Positions 1-8,803 of a stretch of 64,000 nucleotides of DNA are shown here, in pieces. Under the pieces are notes generated by a model. That model was not told where the DNA came from, ran no database searches, and saw only the letters and a list, made by a program, of their open reading frames with translations. The DNA comes from an uncultured Desulfobacteraceae bacterium (GTDB lineage Bacteria > Desulfobacterota > Desulfobacteria > Desulfobacterales > UBA5852), in the NCBI GenBank assembly GCA_913060875.1, contig CAJXSL010000001.1, positions 496,001 to 560,000 on the forward strand, given 5' to 3'. The translations under genes were made by a program, and so were the position numbers. Positions within the stretch are counted from its first letter, which is position 1. Every line of letters begins with the position of its first letter.

Positions 1-1056
1 TTGCGTGAGCGGCTGGCAGCATCGGGAGACATAGACGAAGCGCCCCGGCCGGTATCCCCCCTTTTCGATGCATCCCTGGAGATCGCCGTCAAGGCCTTTC
101 AGCGCCGTCACGGCCTGGAGGCCGACGGCGTGGTGGGCAAAAAGACCCGACAGGCCCTCAACGTTCCGCTGGATCAGCGTATCGAACAGCTGCTGATCAA
201 CATGGAGCGCTGGCGCTGGATCCCCAACGACCTGGGCCCGCGCTACCTGGCGGTCAACATCGCCGATTTCAACCTGACCATGGTGGACGAGGGCCAGTTC
301 CGCGGCGCCATGCGTGTCGTGGTGGGGCGCGCCTACCGCAAGACACCGGTTTTCAGCGGCACCATGACCTATCTGGATTTCAATCCCTACTGGAACATTC
401 CCCGGCGCCTGGCCATCGAGGACATCCTGCCGCGCATCCGGGAAGATCCTGAATATATCCAACGCCAGGGCATCCGGATTTTTTCCGGATGGTCCGAGGA
501 CGCGGTGGAGCTTTCGCCGGATGCGGTGGACTGGTCGGCGATGCATAAAGACCATTTTCCGATCCGGCTGCAGCAGGCCCCGGGCCCCCGTAATGCTCTC
601 GGCCGGGTCAAATTCATGTTTCCCAACAAATACGCTGTATATTTGCACGATACGCCCGCCAGAGGCCTGTTTAATTCGGTGTCACGCGGTTTCAGTTCCG
701 GGTGTATTCGTGTGGAAGATCCGGCTACACTCGCTGAATTTGTTCTGGAAGGCACGCAGGGGTGGGACCGGGAAAGGATCGAACAGGCGTTGGGGGATGG
801 TCAACGCCAGGTCATCCGTTTGCAGCATTCCATTCCGGTTCATCTGCTTTACTGGACGGCCTGGTCGGACGAGAAGGGGGCGGTCCATTTCCGTGAGGAT
901 ATTTATGAGCGGGATGCCCCTCTGATGCGGGCTCTGCATGAAAAACCGGCGCCCCAGGTGTGGCGTCCGGCGAATGAATTACCAGGTGCGCACCCGGCCG
1001 ATGTCCACATGGACGAAATCGGATTTCGCATAATAGCCAACCCCGCCCCGGCCTAA
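1..1056 (+). CDS. L,D-transpeptidase, YcbB/LdtD-like, 5'-partial
   Basis: Periplasmic enzyme of the YkuD family that forms 3-3 peptidoglycan cross-links or anchors proteins to the wall. Residues about 25-55 form a peptidoglycan-binding helical domain (AVKAFQRRHGLEADGVVG). The catalytic domain follows, with the signature H216 and SRGFSSGCIRV (nucleophile C235). The frame is open to the window edge and no signal peptide is seen, so the true start lies upstream; YcbB homologues are usually 500-600 residues. The 3' end overlaps the convergent DUF882 gene by about 78 bp. In E. coli ycbB and ycbK are also neighbours, which supports both calls. Confidence 0.9.
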   Translation: MRERLAASGDIDEAPRPVSPLFDASLEIAVKAFQRRHGLEADGVVGKKTRQALNVPLDQRIEQLLINMERWRWIPNDLGPRYLAVNIADFNLTMVDEGQFRGAMRVVVGRAYRKTPVFSGTMTYLDFNPYWNIPRRLAIEDILPRIREDPEYIQRQGIRIFSGWSEDAVELSPDAVDWSAMHKDHFPIRLQQAPGPRNALGRVKFMFPNKYAVYLHDTPARGLFNSVSRGFSSGCIRVEDPATLAEFVLEGTQGWDRERIEQALGDGQRQVIRLQHSIPVHLLYWTAWSDEKGAVHFREDIYERDAPLMRALHEKPAPQVWRPANELPGAHPADVHMDEIGFRIIANPAPA

Positions 1057-1584
1057 ATTCCGGGCGATATCGCGGACGGTCGCCGTATGAATTCCCGGTA
1101 TGCGGATATCCGCGGCATGGCCTACCATGTGCAGGCTTTTGCGGGCCACGCCTCTGTTTTTACGCCGCAGGGCCGCGTTGGTGGCGGGAGAGCGATAGCC
1201 CGAGATGATATGCAGGCAACAGTCCTGCCCGGTGCGGATGCGGATGGCATGCAGCAAATCCAGAAGGCGCAGGTCGATGGGGTGAATCTCGTTGGTCCGA
1301 TGGTCCCTTAAAATATTGTGAACCGCCTTGACGGCGTCTCGATCGTACCGGCCGTTGCGGCGGTAGCAGACCTCCAGGCGTTCCTGGGTGTGGGTGTTGT
1401 AAAATTTCAGGTACCCTTCCCGCTTTTCATTCGGTCGGGGAACGGCCAACACGCTTTGGGGCAGGACAAGTCCGGCGGCCATAAGCGCGCCCATCTGAAG
1501 AAATGTTCTGCGGGAGAGATGCGTGTTGCCGGCCAGCTGTAATTGAGGTTCTGGAATTCGCGCCGTTTCCTTCATATCCGTCAT
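979..1584 (-). CDS. Tat-exported DUF882 (YcbK-like, peptidase M15-fold) protein
   Basis: A 201-residue exported protein. The N-terminus has a twin-arginine signal (SRRTFLQMGALMAAG) ending near LPQSVLA, so it is probably folded before export. The mature part is a DUF882/M15A-like domain with SGYRSP (about 128-133), HMVGHAADIRIPG (H152, D159) and HVDIG (H192, D194), the pattern of the zinc D,D-carboxypeptidase fold. In E. coli the homologue YcbK (MepK) cleaves 3-3 cross-links, the product of the L,D-transpeptidase encoded next door. That makes this a likely build-and-cut pair for the same bond, although the genes converge here. The exact activity is inferred. Confidence 0.85.
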   Translation of the reverse strand: MTDMKETARIPEPQLQLAGNTHLSRRTFLQMGALMAAGLVLPQSVLAVPRPNEKREGYLKFYNTHTQERLEVCYRRNGRYDRDAVKAVHNILRDHRTNEIHPIDLRLLDLLHAIRIRTGQDCCLHIISGYRSPATNAALRRKNRGVARKSLHMVGHAADIRIPGIHTATVRDIARNLGRGGVGYYAKSDFVHVDIGRVRTW

Positions 1585-2011
1585 CTTATCGCAAGATCCT
1601 TTGGAGTCAATGGGGCTTTACTGAGTTCCGCTACGGTTCGTTTCATACCTTTGTACAAGGGCTGCGCTAACTAGTGCCCATCCGTAAATGGCATCTTTCG
1701 GCCCCTGGCGGCGTTCTCGCGCGTTTTCAATCCTCGAAATAGCGGGCTATTCCTCCGGTTTCAAACGCGCTCGGGCCTTGCCAGGAACCAATATCTACCA
1801 TTTAGGGACGGACACTAACCGATGCAAAACCTGTACCTGTTCTTGGATAAGTCGGGCAGATGGCCAGTAATGGTAAGTATATATAATTATTACAGTGTCT
1901 TATTTTTTAAATATTCAGGGACGCATCAGGCGCCACCGGTATGGAGTGACATTTTTTGACACATGCCTGCCAAAAACCGTGCGTGCCGGACGGATTTGTT
2001 GACAGCCGGCC
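1585..2011. other. intergenic stretch, mostly repeat DNA
   Basis: No convincing gene. It holds the 144-bp palindromic repeat at 1673-1816 and an AT-rich piece around 1870-1920. An apparent 60-residue frame inside it lies wholly in the repeat and is not credible. Confidence 0.6.
1673..1816. repeat. 144-bp long imperfect palindrome, copy 1
   Basis: It begins agtgcccat and ends gacggacact, with the two halves complementary through a centre at CTCGAAATAGCGGGCTATT near 1735. A copy of exactly the same length lies at 63224-63367, 61 kb away. The shared blocks include GGCGTT, CCTCGAAATAG, CTATTCCT, GGCCTTGC and GGACGGACACT. The element can fold into one long hairpin with roughly 50-bp arms. It encodes nothing and has no visible transposase, so it resembles a MITE or REP-type intergenic element. 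Confidence 0.8.
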
Positions 2012-2383
2012 TTACAGTCGCAAATTTTGCTGAACGGCTTCAGTCCGTTGTCGGATCGCGGCCGGTTCCCGGCAATTTGCCAGGGTTTGCAGGTGGCGGA
2101 CCGCCTCCTCGGGTCGTTCCGCTTTTCTTTTAAGGGCCAGCTTATACCAAACCGGCAGACCATCGTCCAGCAGATCCTGGAGTTTCACCGCCGCGTGCCT
2201 CAGCGTTTCACGGGTTTCCTCCGCGAGGGCTTTTTCCCGGGTTGCCGTTTTCAAGAGTTCCTCTATACGGCGTTTCAACTGCCGGTAGGCCATCAATGGC
2301 CGGAGACCGAAGCGTACCAGGACATAACCGAAGCTTCCCATGACCAGTCCCACCGCAGCCCCGCCGATAAGCGTCATATCCAT
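2012..2383 (-). CDS. hypothetical single-pass membrane protein
   Basis: A 123-residue protein I do not recognise. One N-terminal membrane segment (about residues 5-25, LIGGAAVGLVMGSFGYVLV) is followed by a basic, helical, probably coiled-coil cytoplasmic region rich in Arg, Glu and Leu (about 35-120). There are no Cys or catalytic signatures. It lies 33 bp downstream of the flavoprotein gene on the same strand and is probably co-transcribed with it. Confidence 0.65.
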   Translation of the reverse strand: MDMTLIGGAAVGLVMGSFGYVLVRFGLRPLMAYRQLKRRIEELLKTATREKALAEETRETLRHAAVKLQDLLDDGLPVWYKLALKRKAERPEEAVRHLQTLANCREPAAIRQRTEAVQQNLRL

Positions 2384-2416
2384 GGTCCCTATCCTCCCCT
2401 GATGACGGCCCGTCGA

Positions 2417-3802
2417 TTATCCGCCGTTGATGATCGCTTTGGCCGGAATGAGCCCCGTAGCGCTGGCCGAAACGATGTTGCCCGCCACCCCGGGACCGTC
2501 GCCGGCCACGTACATGCCCCTTATCGGCGTTTGCAGGTTGTGGTCGGTATCCACCTGGGTGGCGAAAAATTTGATTTCCGGGGCGTAGAGCAGGGTTTCG
2601 TCGTTGGAAACGCCCGGGATCATCGGATTCAGTTTTTCCAATCCCTCGATCAGATTGCTGAGGATGCGTTCCGGAAGCGCCATGGCAATGTCACCGCACA
2701 CCACATTTTCCAGGGTGGGGGCGATATACCCCTTGCGGATGCGGTTCCAGGTGCTGCGCCGCCCGCGTTTCAGGTCGCCGAAGCGCTGCAGGATGGGCTT
2801 GCCGCCCCCGATGATGGTGGCCAGTTTGCCGATGGACTCGCCATAAGCCTGGTTGTCGGTCACCGGTTCGGTCAGGACCACCTTGGACAGAAAGGCGAAG
2901 TTGCAGTTTTCCGACTTTTTGTTCTGATAGGCGTGTCCGTTGACGCACACGAAATCCTGGTAGTTTTCCAGGGCCACATAGCCGCCCATGTTCGTGCAGA
3001 AGGTCCGGGTCTGGTCGTCGTATTTCTGGGTCTGGATGAAGAACGTCGGATCGTAGATGACGTCGCAGAGATCCTTCATGATATCGTTGTGGACTTCCAC
3101 CCGGACCCCCACCTCGATGCCTCGCTGGGAGACATCGATGCCCATTCCCTGGACCAGCTGGGACACCCAGTTGGCCCCCACCCGGCCCGGGGCCAGGATG
3201 ACCTTGCGGCAGGGGTAGGTCTCTTTGACGGAGCGCACGCCGGTGACCGTCTGGTTTTCCACCAGGACTTCTTCCACCGCCTCGCTGGTACGGATATCGA
3301 CCCGTTGGGCGATGTGGTCGGCCAGGGCCGTGATATGTTGGGGCAGGCAGTCGCTGCCCAGGTGTTTCTGCTTGATGATGAGCAGGTCGATGCCCAGCTT
3401 TTTGGCCTCTTTGCGCAAGCGCCGGGCTTCGGTCATGTCGGTGGGAAAGGTGGGACCGTCCATACCGAAGCGGTTGAAAATCAGCTCGGTTTCGTCGATC
3501 AGCGCTTCGGCGGCGCTTCGGTCCAGGAACTGGGTCAGGTCGGTTTTGCCCAGTTTGTGGATGTAGTTGAGCTTGCCGTCGGAAAAAAGTCCGGCGCCGC
3601 CAATGCCGTTGAGGATATTGCAGGGCTTACACTTGATGCACTGCTGGCTGGCGCTGATGGGGCAGTGGCGCTGGTGGGGCATTTTGCCCTTTTCCAGCAG
3701 CAGGATGTCGAGATCGGAATGCTCGGCCAGGTAGTAGGCGGCAAACAGGCCGGCGGGGCCGCCGCCGACGATGATGACGTCGTAGGTTTTTGCAGCGTTC
3801 AT
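2417..3802 (-). CDS. COG2509-type FAD-dependent dehydrogenase
   Basis: A 461-residue cytosolic flavoprotein. The N-terminal Rossmann motif GGGPAGLFAAYYLAE (about 12-26) binds FAD and a second nucleotide-binding signature, YVAGDGPGVAGNIVSA, lies near the C-terminus. A Cys-rich loop (CPISASQQCIKCKPCN, about 47-62) and GGAGLFSDGKLN are typical of the uncharacterised FAD-dependent dehydrogenase group COG2509. The substrate is unknown. The start at 3802 fits the position of the FAD motif. Confidence 0.85.
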   Translation of the reverse strand: MNAAKTYDVIIVGGGPAGLFAAYYLAEHSDLDILLLEKGKMPHQRHCPISASQQCIKCKPCNILNGIGGAGLFSDGKLNYIHKLGKTDLTQFLDRSAAEALIDETELIFNRFGMDGPTFPTDMTEARRLRKEAKKLGIDLLIIKQKHLGSDCLPQHITALADHIAQRVDIRTSEAVEEVLVENQTVTGVRSVKETYPCRKVILAPGRVGANWVSQLVQGMGIDVSQRGIEVGVRVEVHNDIMKDLCDVIYDPTFFIQTQKYDDQTRTFCTNMGGYVALENYQDFVCVNGHAYQNKKSENCNFAFLSKVVLTEPVTDNQAYGESIGKLATIIGGGKPILQRFGDLKRGRRSTWNRIRKGYIAPTLENVVCGDIAMALPERILSNLIEGLEKLNPMIPGVSNDETLLYAPEIKFFATQVDTDHNLQTPIRGMYVAGDGPGVAGNIVSASATGLIPAKAIINGG

Positions 3803-3995
3803 ATATTCGTCCTTCGATTTACCTTAAACCGCTATCTTTGATATCTTAGGTTACGCCCGGATTGTGCTTTTTATGATGCAGGTGGCTTGGGGACGCCATG
3901 ATCCTGCGGCACGGCGGCAGGCTCATATCACACTTTGACGCAATAGACCAGCGCGGCCGGGGGGGGACACCTGTCGGCAGGGTGTTGCCGGGCGG

Positions 3996-5105
3996 TCATG
4001 TCAGGTGCGGCAGTACCTTTTTGATGGCGCCGGGCAGGGGGTAATTGTCGAGCTCGTTCCGGCGCATCCACCGGAAGGCCACCGGGCCATCCAGGCGGAC
4101 CCGGCCGGATTCCCAGCGGCAGGCCAGCACGTCCAGGGTGATCTTGAAATGGGTGTAGGCGTGGCGCACCCGGGCGACGGGCTGCCCCACTGCCACTTTA
4201 AGTCCGGACTGTGCTGCGACCAGGCGGCCACAGGCGTCGGACGCGGTTTCCTTTTTATGGCAGCGCCCGCCGGGAAATTCCCACAGACCGGCCAGGAATC
4301 CTTCGTCCGGGCGCCGGACAAGCAGGATTTTTCCCTTTTTGGTAACCACCCCGGCCACCATGGCATGTTCCGGTACTGCGGCTTTTTGGTCTCGCACGGG
4401 ATAGCGGTCCACAACCCCTTCCTGGTTGGCCCGGCACAGCGTTGCCAGGGGGCAGGTTGGGCAGGCCGGCTGGCGGGGGGTGCAGACCAGGGCCCCCAAC
4501 TCCATGACCGCCTGGTTGTGGCGGGACGGATCGGCCGTATCCAGGAGGCGGTCGGCCAGGGCCTGAAAACGGGCATGGGACGATGGCCGGTTGACCGGGT
4601 CCGCCAGACGGAACAGGCGTGCCAGGACCCGTTTGACATTGCCGTCCACAACGGCCCAGGGCTGATCAAAAGCGATGCTCATGACGGCGTTGGCAATATA
4701 GTCGCCCACCCCCGGCAGGCGGCGAAACGCTTCGCGTTGGGCGGGCAGGCGTCCGTCCCACTCCCGTACGATCGCCCGGGCGGCGGCCATGAGGTGATGG
4801 GCCCGGCGATAATAGCCCAGTCCCTCCCAGAGCTTGAGCACGGTCTGGGGATCGGCGGCCGCCAGGCTGGCCACATCGGGGAAAGCAGCTGTAAAACGTT
4901 GCCAGTAGGGAATCACGGTCTTCACCTGGGTCTGCTGCAGCATGACTTCCGAGAGCCATATCCGGTAGGGGTCCCGGGTTGCACGCCAGGGGAGGCGGCG
5001 CTGGTTTTTCAGGTACCAGGCATGCAGGGCCTGGCGCATGCCCGGGCCGTCGTGGCGGCGATAAAGGCGCTCAATGGTCTTCAGGTCGGTTTGGCGCGAT
5101 GTCAC
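3996..5105 (-). CDS. mutY: A/G-specific adenine DNA glycosylase MutY
   Basis: Removes adenine mispaired with 8-oxoguanine. The N-terminal glycosylase domain shows the catalytic Glu in SEVMLQQTQV (E53), the helix-hairpin-helix LPGVGDYIANAV (130-141) and the catalytic Asp in VVDGNVKR (D154). The four [4Fe-4S] ligands follow as C-x6-C-x2-C-x5-C (C208, C215, C218, C224). Residues 247-365 form the C-terminal NUDIX-like domain (GLWEFPGGRCHKKE) that recognises 8-oxoG. The length of 369 is normal. It overlaps the SagB-like gene upstream by 4 bp, so it is the last gene of that operon. Confidence 0.95.
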   Translation of the reverse strand: MTSRQTDLKTIERLYRRHDGPGMRQALHAWYLKNQRRLPWRATRDPYRIWLSEVMLQQTQVKTVIPYWQRFTAAFPDVASLAAADPQTVLKLWEGLGYYRRAHHLMAAARAIVREWDGRLPAQREAFRRLPGVGDYIANAVMSIAFDQPWAVVDGNVKRVLARLFRLADPVNRPSSHARFQALADRLLDTADPSRHNQAVMELGALVCTPRQPACPTCPLATLCRANQEGVVDRYPVRDQKAAVPEHAMVAGVVTKKGKILLVRRPDEGFLAGLWEFPGGRCHKKETASDACGRLVAAQSGLKVAVGQPVARVRHAYTHFKITLDVLACRWESGRVRLDGPVAFRWMRRNELDNYPLPGAIKKVLPHLT

Positions 5106-6754
5106 TTCGGCTCCTCAGTGGTACGCCGTTCGGGACCGAGGTGAAAATAGGCCGGCAGGGTCTGAAGGCGTGGATCCTCCACCGGCACACCGATGGTGAA
5201 GTGGTACAGGCTCTGCCAGGTCCGGTCCTGCAGCCCCAAGAGCTCGTGGACCGGGTCGTCGAAATAGCAGCCGATGCCGGTGCCGCGCACCCCCCGGGCT
5301 TCGGCCTCCAGGTAGAGGACCTGGCCGATCAGGCCGGCCTCCCAGAAAAGGTGGCGGTAGACCCAGGGCGTGTCCGTGACTTCGGGTGCGAAGCGGGCCA
5401 GCATGCCCAGGGAAAAGGTGCTCCATCCGGCAATTTCCTGTCGGCAGGACAGGTTCAGGGCTTCGGCCCGGAAATCGCCCGATGCCAGGCGGTAGAGGGG
5501 CTGGTCGGGAGTCGCGGGCTCCCAGGCAAACGCCGGGGAAGACAACCGGCGGAGACTTTCCAGGTGGTCCGGGTGGCGGATGAAGGCATAGAGACCGGAT
5601 GCGAGGCCTCGAATCCGGTGGACAAAAAGGACCAGGCTGATGCGGGGCGGGCCGATGGCTCCATCGAAGGGCGCACAGGCCGTGCGCGGAAGGGTACGGT
5701 CCAGAATACGGAAAAAGGATGCCCGGTCGAGCTCGCCGTCGGGGTCGAAGGCCTGGGCGCTGCGGCGCTGGCGAATAATGGCCGCCGCCGGTTGGGATGC
5801 CGGCTCCGGTTGGGAACTCCGGGGACCATCGGCCGGGGATGGGAGCGGTGCGGTAGTATGCGGCTGTCGGCAGGCGATGGACACGCGGGAAATAACGGGC
5901 CAGTCCTGGTGGCGGGCGCTCAGTGGGTTGGGCCGGCCCTTAACCGCAATGGTGCTCAAAAGATCGATGGCTTCCCCGGAGAAGACGGCGGGCGGATGCG
6001 GGGCGTCAACCGGCACGAGGGCGGCGAGCAGGGCCGGTTCTTCCGCTTCCATTGGTTGCCAGGGGGTGCGGTCGAAACCGAAGGCGGCCGCGATGTCCGT
6101 ATCGGCCGCCGCCAGGCGGAGCAGCCGCCAGCCCTGGAGGCGGGCAGCCAGGCTCAAAGCGGCCAGCGCATGCCCGATGTCGTGCTGGCAGTAGCGATAG
6201 GCGCGTTCCCCGTATTTCCACGCCTCCCGCCAGAAAATACTGCTCAGAACCACCCATAAACCGGGTAAGGCCAGCTGCCCGCCCAGAGCCCGGGTCTGCT
6301 CCGTCGTCAGTCGGGCCCGCTCCTCGAGGACATGGTCCAGGGGGTGGTAGTGGTAGATGCCGTCCGGCAGGTTTGGGACCCCCAGGGCCAATAGATACGC
6401 TTCGGTGGGGTGCAGGTTGCCGCTGGACGGGTTGATGCGCAGCGCCCAGCGCTGACCGGAAACAGCCTTCCAGGCGGAAAGTCCCAGGGACAGTTCCAAT
6501 AGCCGGCCCAGGGAGAACCGCGAGAAGGGCGCGGGGGGCGTTGCGGCCGGCTGATAGAGGGCCGCATAATCCAGTTCCGGGTCTGACGGCGCCAGGGGAA
6601 GGGGAATCGTTGACGTGTCGCCGTAAGTGCGGAAAGGGGCCGGCTGGTTGTCCCAGTCCATATAGCCGGCCGAGCGGGCAAAACGATGCCAGTGGTGTTT
6701 GGTGCGCTCGTGATAATCGACGGCGGTCTGACCCGGCGGGGCGGCGGCCGTCAT
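5102..6754 (-). CDS. SagB/ThcOx-type tandem nitroreductase-fold protein
   Basis: A 550-residue protein with two nitroreductase-like halves (about 60-280 and 320-540), the arrangement of SagB-type dehydrogenases. The first half contains RINPSSGNLHPTEAYLLA, the usual flavin-site region; the second has REARGVRGTGIG-like and YHFTIGVPVEDPR motifs close to the C-terminus. SagB/ThcOx enzymes oxidise azolines in peptide natural products, but free-standing members such as this one, without cyclodehydratase or precursor peptide nearby, are functionally unassigned. It overlaps both neighbours by 4 bp (rhodanese-ferritin upstream, mutY downstream), so translation is probably coupled. Confidence 0.8.
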   Translation of the reverse strand: MTAAAPPGQTAVDYHERTKHHWHRFARSAGYMDWDNQPAPFRTYGDTSTIPLPLAPSDPELDYAALYQPAATPPAPFSRFSLGRLLELSLGLSAWKAVSGQRWALRINPSSGNLHPTEAYLLALGVPNLPDGIYHYHPLDHVLEERARLTTEQTRALGGQLALPGLWVVLSSIFWREAWKYGERAYRYCQHDIGHALAALSLAARLQGWRLLRLAAADTDIAAAFGFDRTPWQPMEAEEPALLAALVPVDAPHPPAVFSGEAIDLLSTIAVKGRPNPLSARHQDWPVISRVSIACRQPHTTAPLPSPADGPRSSQPEPASQPAAAIIRQRRSAQAFDPDGELDRASFFRILDRTLPRTACAPFDGAIGPPRISLVLFVHRIRGLASGLYAFIRHPDHLESLRRLSSPAFAWEPATPDQPLYRLASGDFRAEALNLSCRQEIAGWSTFSLGMLARFAPEVTDTPWVYRHLFWEAGLIGQVLYLEAEARGVRGTGIGCYFDDPVHELLGLQDRTWQSLYHFTIGVPVEDPRLQTLPAYFHLGPERRTTEEPK

Positions 6755-7590
6755 GACGGTGCGGCCCGGAAACTGTCGGCCAGGGCCTGGTTCAACCGCT
6801 GCATATGGCGTTTTTCGGCCTGGGCGATGGACAGCAGGCTGGATTGGGCCTCGGCGTTCTCGGCGCGCTCGGCCAGGTTGCGATAGAGGTCATAGGCCCG
6901 GTATTCGATGGTCAGGGACAGCTCCAGTACGTTGAGGCCGATGTCGGTCCGGATGGCCTTGAGGCGCCCGAGCACATCTTCCAAAGCTTCGCCGCCTTCC
7001 AGGATATCGCCGTTAAGATCGTCGAATAGACCTTCAAACGGTTGCGGGGCGGTTTGGTGTGGCTTCCAGAGGGCATAGATCATGCGGGCGTGGGCTTCTT
7101 CGGCCTTGGACAGTTGTTCGATGGTGGCACGAAAGGGAAGATCGCCGAAGAGGTCCAGAATGGCCCGGTAGTAGCGATAAGCCCCCTTTTCCAGATCCAT
7201 GGCGGTCATCAGCAGATCGTCGACGCTGCGGGAATGGTCGAAGACTTCAACCCGCGGGAAGTCGGCCAGGGTCTGCCCGTCCCAGCCCAGCATGCCCCCG
7301 ATCAAATTGTAGACCGGGTGGTCGGATATTTCCCCCTCGACCGCCAGGGCGGCGGCGATTTCGGATCGGGCGCCGGAGCGGCAGTAGAACACGAGATCCC
7401 GGTCGGCAGGCAGGTCGTAGAGGTGGGCCTGCAGTTCCATCAGCGGTATGAGGGTGGCACCGGGGATATGGGCCAGGGCATATTCTTCCGGCTGGCGGAC
7501 GTCGATTAGCGCGTATTGATTTTCCCGGGTCCGGGCCATGAAGCCCCGGAGCTCGTCAGGCAACAGCTCTTTGAGTTTGATCGCCTCCAT
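6751..7590 (-). CDS. rhodanese-ferritin-like fusion protein
   Basis: A two-domain cytosolic protein of about 279 residues. The N-terminal rhodanese domain (about 1-110) has LIDVRQPEEY and the active-site loop VFYCRSGARSE. The C-terminal part (about 125-275) is a ferritin/rubrerythrin-like four-helix bundle with the di-iron ligand pattern DLEKGAYRYY, EEAHARMIYAL, TIEYRAYDLYR and AEKRHMQRL. The start at 7590 is chosen because AGGAGG lies at 7595-7600; an upstream in-frame extension lacks a ribosome site. Such fusions occur in anaerobes and suggest a link between sulfane sulfur and oxygen or peroxide handling (inference). Confidence 0.85.
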   Translation of the reverse strand: MEAIKLKELLPDELRGFMARTRENQYALIDVRQPEEYALAHIPGATLIPLMELQAHLYDLPADRDLVFYCRSGARSEIAAALAVEGEISDHPVYNLIGGMLGWDGQTLADFPRVEVFDHSRSVDDLLMTAMDLEKGAYRYYRAILDLFGDLPFRATIEQLSKAEEAHARMIYALWKPHQTAPQPFEGLFDDLNGDILEGGEALEDVLGRLKAIRTDIGLNVLELSLTIEYRAYDLYRNLAERAENAEAQSSLLSIAQAEKRHMQRLNQALADSFRAAPS

Positions 7591-7661
7591 GGAACCTCCT
7601 TTGCCGGTTGCGGTCGGTCGACCGTTGACAATCCCCTGGTTGTCATGGGCAACCGGCAAAC

Positions 7662-7814
7662 TCAAGGCTGCCGTTCACACTGGCAATGCTTGTCCCCGCA
7701 ATGGGGGCAGGTGTACGCTCTCGATGACCGGGAGGCCGGTTGCGACCATTTCCGAAAAAGGTAAACACCGGTTCCTGCGGCGGCAAGCACGACGGCGGCA
7801 ATAATGAATTCCAT
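7662..7814 (-). CDS. 50-residue Cys-rich membrane mini-protein
   Basis: A short gene read directly from the sequence. The product has an N-terminal hydrophobic segment (FIIAAVVLAAAGTGVYLF) and a basic linker (RKW...SRSSRAY), then a C-terminal metal-binding-like cluster CPHCGDKHCQC with four Cys and two His. A ribosome site (GGGGAGA) lies just upstream of the ATG at 7814. It sits between the enoyl-CoA hydratase (40 bp away) and the rhodanese-ferritin gene (71 bp away) on the same strand, so it is probably translated as part of that operon. A membrane-anchored zinc or Fe-S knuckle is possible; the function is unknown. Confidence 0.6.
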   Translation of the reverse strand: MEFIIAAVVLAAAGTGVYLFRKWSQPASRSSRAYTCPHCGDKHCQCERQP

Positions 7815-7854
7815 GGCGTTGTCTCCCCGGCGGCATGCCGGTTTGTCGACGGCG

Positions 7855-8571
7855 TTAGCCGATATTGAACTTGCCGGATTCGATGTAAGGCACGTCCTCG
7901 ACTTCGATGGCCTGGATAATCGGGCGGTTGAGGCGCATTTTCATTTCATGCACGATGGCGCGGTTCTTGTTCAGGCTGCGGGCGAACGCGAGGGTCTCGT
8001 TCATCAGGTCATCGATGTGGCAGGCTTTGCGCACGATATGATGCTTTTCGCAGTCTTCGGCGGTCAGGCGGCATCCCGTATATTGCATCTCCTCCAGTTT
8101 GTAGTGGGGGATGGCTTTGGCCAGGATGGCGTTCATACCGGGCAGGAAGGGAATGCCCAGATCGACTTCCGGCACGCACAGGAAACCCCGGTCGGAGCGC
8201 ATCAGGCGAAAATCATAGGTACAGGCCATGATGGCGCCGCCGGCAAAGGCGTGGCCGCTGAGGGCCGCGATGGTCACGGCCGGGTAGGTTACCAGGCGCA
8301 GCAGCAGTTTGTTGAGCAGGTAGAAAAAATCCTTGGCGGCCGGGATGTCGCCCTTTTGAATGATGGGCACGAGCCATTCCAGATCGATGCCGTTGCTCCA
8401 GATTTTTTCATGGCGGGAATGCACAACGATGGTGCGGGCCTCGGTCTGGTGCTCGATTTCGTCGAGAACATTCAGAAAGGCGTTCAGAAAATCCGGATTG
8501 AAACGGTTTTCACCGCTGTTCATGGCAATTACGGCAACGGAATCGTCCAGGGTATAATCGATCATGGCCAT
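7855..8571 (-). CDS. enoyl-CoA hydratase/isomerase family protein
   Basis: A crotonase-fold protein of 238 residues. The oxyanion-hole signature is ALSGHAFAGGAIMACTYDFRLM, with a second conserved block FLCVPEVDLGIPFLPG that carries the usual acidic residue position. These enzymes hydrate, isomerise or otherwise act on acyl-CoA esters; the exact substrate cannot be read here. The start at 8571 (MAMIDYTL) is preferred over an upstream in-frame codon because GGAGGAGAA lies just before it. It appears to be the first gene of the operon running to mutY. Confidence 0.85.
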   Translation of the reverse strand: MAMIDYTLDDSVAVIAMNSGENRFNPDFLNAFLNVLDEIEHQTEARTIVVHSRHEKIWSNGIDLEWLVPIIQKGDIPAAKDFFYLLNKLLLRLVTYPAVTIAALSGHAFAGGAIMACTYDFRLMRSDRGFLCVPEVDLGIPFLPGMNAILAKAIPHYKLEEMQYTGCRLTAEDCEKHHIVRKACHIDDLMNETLAFARSLNKNRAIVHEMKMRLNRPIIQAIEVEDVPYIESGKFNIG

Positions 8572-8753
8572 GCTTTCTTCTCCTCCTTCGGGTGCGGAAC
8601 CGCAGCGGCTGTTGCGCGCTTTCGGTCCGGGCAAATGCAATGGATTAGGGTGAGGTTGGTATCCCCCATAAGCGGGGGCGCACCGGGTTTAAGTAAAGAC
8701 TATATCAACCGATCCGATGCGTTAGCACTTTGGCGGGGCTCCGTCAACACGGC

Positions 8754-8780
8754 AAAAAAAAAGCAGCGCCGAAGCGCTGC
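8754..8780 (-). terminator. Rho-independent terminator of the HesB-like gene
   Basis: On the minus strand a GCAGCGC-TTCG-GCGCTGC hairpin is followed by a run of nine T. It lies about 24 bp beyond the stop of the HesB-like gene and separates it from the enoyl-CoA hydratase operon. Confidence 0.9.
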
Positions 8781-8803
8781 CTTGATGGGAACCAGGTCGA
8801 TGA

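Noticed and set aside
1688-1870. 60-codon frame in the repeat near 1.7 kb
   Set aside because: It lies inside the palindromic repeat and is not shared as protein with the sister copy.
2027-3841. 604-codon plus-strand open frame
   Set aside because: Antisense to the COG2509 flavoprotein and the small membrane protein; composition is His/Gly/Asp-rich as expected for a shadow.
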